64,000 bases of DNA, from contig NZ_CP072801.1 of the NCBI RefSeq assembly GCF_017901135.1, positions 3,407,501-3,471,500 on the forward strand, in the 5' to 3' direction. Both the position numbers and the translations under genes were made by a program. Shown here in pieces: positions 61,870 to 64,000 of this stretch; position 1 is the stretch's first letter; every line of letters begins with the position of its first letter. The DNA is from Thiothrix litoralis (lineage in GTDB: Bacteria; Pseudomonadota; Gammaproteobacteria; Thiotrichales; Thiotrichaceae). Below the pieces are notes generated by a model. The model saw nothing but the letters and a program-made list of their open reading frames with translations. It ran no database searches and was not told where the DNA came from.

Positions 61870-63123
61870 ATGCGTACTGTTATTTTGGGGGTGTTTGCCC
61901 TGCATTTCATTTTTTTGGCCTACCTGAACAATGTGTATGTGGCGGGCTTGCCGGTTAGGTCGTTCCTGATTCTATTGGCGGGTGGGCTGGTGGTGATGCG
62001 TGATTATACGACGCTGTTTCGGATAGGGTTGGCCAGCAAGGTCTATCTGTTGCTGGCGATGCTGGGCTTGGTGGTGTCACTCGCGAATAACGTTACCCCC
62101 GGTAATATTGCCAATGGCGAGCTGAAGCTGTTGCAGTCGTATTTGATGATTTTGGTGAGCTTTTTTGTGGTGGAGCAATTCGGTTTCCGCACGCTGGGGT
62201 ATCTGGTGGTAGGGATTGCGTTGCCTTCGGCGCTGGTGGGGATTATGCAGGCGTTGGATGTGCAGTTTGCGTGGCAAGTGCAAGGTGCTTTGGCGGGTAT
62301 TCAGAACAAGGAGCTCAGCGATGAAATCCAGTCGCAGATTACCGAAGCCTTGCTGCGTCCGCCCGGTTTGAGTTTGTATGCGATTCCACAAACTTATATG
62401 CTGCTGGGGGCGTTAATGCTTAACCTGTATCTGGTGCTTCAGAACCGTTATAACCCGCGTTTCCAGATGGTGGCTGTGGTGGTGGGGTTGATTCTGGCGG
62501 GGGGGATTTTTGCGTCGGAAACCCGTTCGGCAATGGGGGCGGCTTTGCTGATGCCTGCGTTGATTTACCTGTTTCTATTTCCGGCGCGGGTGATTCCGGC
62601 GACGGGTTTGTTGGTGTTGTTGGGTGGGCTTGCCTTTGTGTTGCTGGCGGACAAGGCGGGGATCGATTCCCGGATGATCAGTCTGGATGATGCTTCGGCA
62701 GCCGGGCGTAGTACCTTGTATAAATACGGCACTGAACTGTTCTTGCGCCAGCCGTTTGGCTATGGTTTTAATTTCGATACGGTTGAGTACGCGGTGCAAT
62801 ATTTCGTGAATGATCAGAACCTGTTCAATTATGATCCCAGTGAGAAAGCGCACTTTATCGTGCCGGTACACAATTCCATTCTCAATCTGGTGCATACCTT
62901 CGGGTTTGCCGGGGTGTTTTTGCTGGTCTACTACGTGTATCGGTTGATCGCGGGCAGTTGGTATCGGGCGGTGTTTATACTGGGCGCTTTTGTGAACTCC
63001 CTTTTTCATAATGCGGGGATTCTGAGTAACGACCTGTTCATGGATATGGTGATTGCGGTGATGTTGTATGAGCTGTACCGGCAAAACACCGCTGCTTCTG
63101 GGACAGCAGTGTCTGCGAGGTAA
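61870..63123 (+). CDS. O-antigen ligase/polymerase-like membrane protein (Wzy/WaaL type)
   Basis: 417 residues with about 10-12 hydrophobic helices and a large loop around residues 270-330 that ends in VPVHNSILNLVHTFGFAG, the typical Wzy_C-type region (HNxxL) of O-antigen polymerases and ligases. SETRSAMGAALL in the middle is also family-like. Predicted to join or polymerise lipid-linked sugar units at the periplasmic face. Downstream neighbour is a Wzc-like kinase on the opposite strand. Confidence 0.85.
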   Translation: MRTVILGVFALHFIFLAYLNNVYVAGLPVRSFLILLAGGLVVMRDYTTLFRIGLASKVYLLLAMLGLVVSLANNVTPGNIANGELKLLQSYLMILVSFFVVEQFGFRTLGYLVVGIALPSALVGIMQALDVQFAWQVQGALAGIQNKELSDEIQSQITEALLRPPGLSLYAIPQTYMLLGALMLNLYLVLQNRYNPRFQMVAVVVGLILAGGIFASETRSAMGAALLMPALIYLFLFPARVIPATGLLVLLGGLAFVLLADKAGIDSRMISLDDASAAGRSTLYKYGTELFLRQPFGYGFNFDTVEYAVQYFVNDQNLFNYDPSEKAHFIVPVHNSILNLVHTFGFAGVFLLVYYVYRLIAGSWYRAVFILGAFVNSLFHNAGILSNDLFMDMVIAVMLYELYRQNTAASGTAVSAR

Positions 63124-63137
63124 AAGGCAGCTCTGGG

Positions 63138-64000
63138 TTAGGCGTGAACGATCATGCTGCGCCCGTCAGAGTAGTTGCTGGTGCTGTTAGCTTTGTTGGG
63201 AACCATGTTTTGTACCAGTCCCAATATTTTACCATGGCTCTTTTCCAGACAGTCAATGGCGGTGCGCACGTCCTGTTTACTGGAGCGGTTGTTGGCCACA
63301 ATCAGCAGGGTTCCATCTGAGCGGTTGGCGAGCAGCAGGGAGTCGGCCATACCGAGGATCGGTGGGGCATCCACAATCACGTAGTCAAACACTTCCCGCG
63401 ATTTATCCAGCAAGGTTTGCATGTGCGCTCCTGACAGCGCTTCTACCGGATCGGGTACGGCAGGGCCTGCACAAATGACAAACAGTAGGCGTGAACCTTT
63501 GACCCGTGTCAGCGGGCTTTCGCGGGCAGTGCCGGTCAGGTAATGGGTCAGGCCGTAGCTGTTATCGAGTTCTAGGTGCTTATGGATGGTAGGTTTACGC
63601 AAATCCGCATCAATCAGTAAGACCTTGTTGCCGGTGTTGGCGAGCATCAGCGCCAGATTGACGGCGGTGGTGCTTTTGCCTTCACCCGGCAGGGGGCTGG
63701 TGATGTGCAGGATTTGCGGGAAGCGTCCGTTGTTGGCGAGTACCAGCGAGGTTTTCAGGTAGCGCAGTGCATCTACCCAAATCTGGTCGGGCTGTTGCTT
63801 GAGCAATTCGGCTTGACTGCGGTTCAAGAGTGCTTTGCTGTAAGGCAGGGAGTGCAGCACTTGGTATTTGCCGCCGATTTCCTGCAAGTCTTCGGTCAGG
63901 CGTATTTTGGGTTGTAAAGTTTCGCGTAGCATGACGGCCAATGCGCTGAGGAACAGGCCGGACAGCAAACCAAGTAACAGGTATTTGGCGTAGCTGGGGC
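63138..64000 (-). CDS. Wzc-like polysaccharide co-polymerase/tyrosine autokinase, 5' end beyond the window
   Basis: The frame enters from the right edge; 286 codons are visible. The first residues (PSYAKYLLLGLLSGLFLSAL) form the second transmembrane helix after the Wzz domain. The cytoplasmic BY-kinase domain follows with Walker A LPGEGKSTTAVNLA, Walker A' LLIDADLRKP and Walker B VIVDAPPILG. The usual C-terminal Tyr cluster is reduced to a single Tyr in TSNYSDG. It controls exopolysaccharide chain length and export. Confidence 0.92.
   Translation of the reverse strand, partial: PSYAKYLLLGLLSGLFLSALAVMLRETLQPKIRLTEDLQEIGGKYQVLHSLPYSKALLNRSQAELLKQQPDQIWVDALRYLKTSLVLANNGRFPQILHITSPLPGEGKSTTAVNLALMLANTGNKVLLIDADLRKPTIHKHLELDNSYGLTHYLTGTARESPLTRVKGSRLLFVICAGPAVPDPVEALSGAHMQTLLDKSREVFDYVIVDAPPILGMADSLLLANRSDGTLLIVANNRSSKQDVRTAIDCLEKSHGKILGLVQNMVPNKANSTSNYSDGRSMIVHA

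Overview
The window looks like chromosome from a gammaproteobacterium of the Thiothrix/Thiotrichaceae type. This is inferred from close resemblance of many proteins to gammaproteobacterial forms (YbiT, YcbL, RlmI, HemF, Mog, RtcB, PurK/PurE, SirB2), from the lctP-dld/lutABC lactate block, and from the many TnpB-encoding elements. No rRNA, tRNA or CRISPR array was seen. Gene density is high and both strands are used.

Layout. 1-3.2 kb: end of a TRAP transporter operon (dctP fragment, dctQ, dctM) followed by a universal stress protein gene. 3.4-4.3 kb: a GNAT toxin/RHH antitoxin pair. 4.3-5.6 kb: an IS200/IS605-type element carrying only tnpB. 6.0-13.2 kb: lactate utilisation, with lctP-dld divergent from a GntR/FadR regulator plus lutABC and three LldR-like operators between them. 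13.2-21.7 kb: a type I restriction-modification operon (hsdM, VapB/VapC-type pair, hsdS, fic, hsdR). 21.7-28.5 kb: housekeeping and hypothetical genes (HAD protein, TPR membrane protein, ybiT, ycbL, CAP lipoprotein, hemF). 28.6-31.3 kb: ECF sigma, anti-sigma and subtilase lipoprotein. 31.5-41.5 kb: fbp, a methyltransferase, sirB2, purKE, purC, a sugar-nucleotide epimerase, gspC, a response regulator and an EF-G paralogue. 41.5-45.1 kb: two related propeller-type lipoproteins. 45.2-48.7 kb: SDR, rlmI, a membrane protein and a LysR regulator. 48.8-50.7 kb: an IS607-type element.

50.7-56.9 kb is the most interesting accessory region. It holds an ECF sigma/RskA-type anti-sigma pair facing a bufferin-type copper RiPP cluster (DUF2282 precursor bufA, DoxX, DUF692/MNIO bufB, DUF2063 bufC) and a DUF302 gene. 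Four promoters with the same architecture (-35 TGMATCC, 16-base spacer, -10 CGTA) precede the sigma gene, bufA, bufB and the DUF302 gene, so these look like one regulon. The DUF302 gene has been split exactly by an IS605-type element. That element's tnpA is intact, but its tnpB carries an internal deletion and an in-frame amber codon.

56.9-64 kb: mog, a NifX/NifB-like protein, then rtcB behind a structured leader (leader peptide, hairpin, terminator abutting the start codon), followed by an uncharacterised protein and a small basic protein. The window ends in an exopolysaccharide locus (secreted propeller-like protein, Wzy-like polymerase/ligase, Wzc-like tyrosine kinase cut by the window end).
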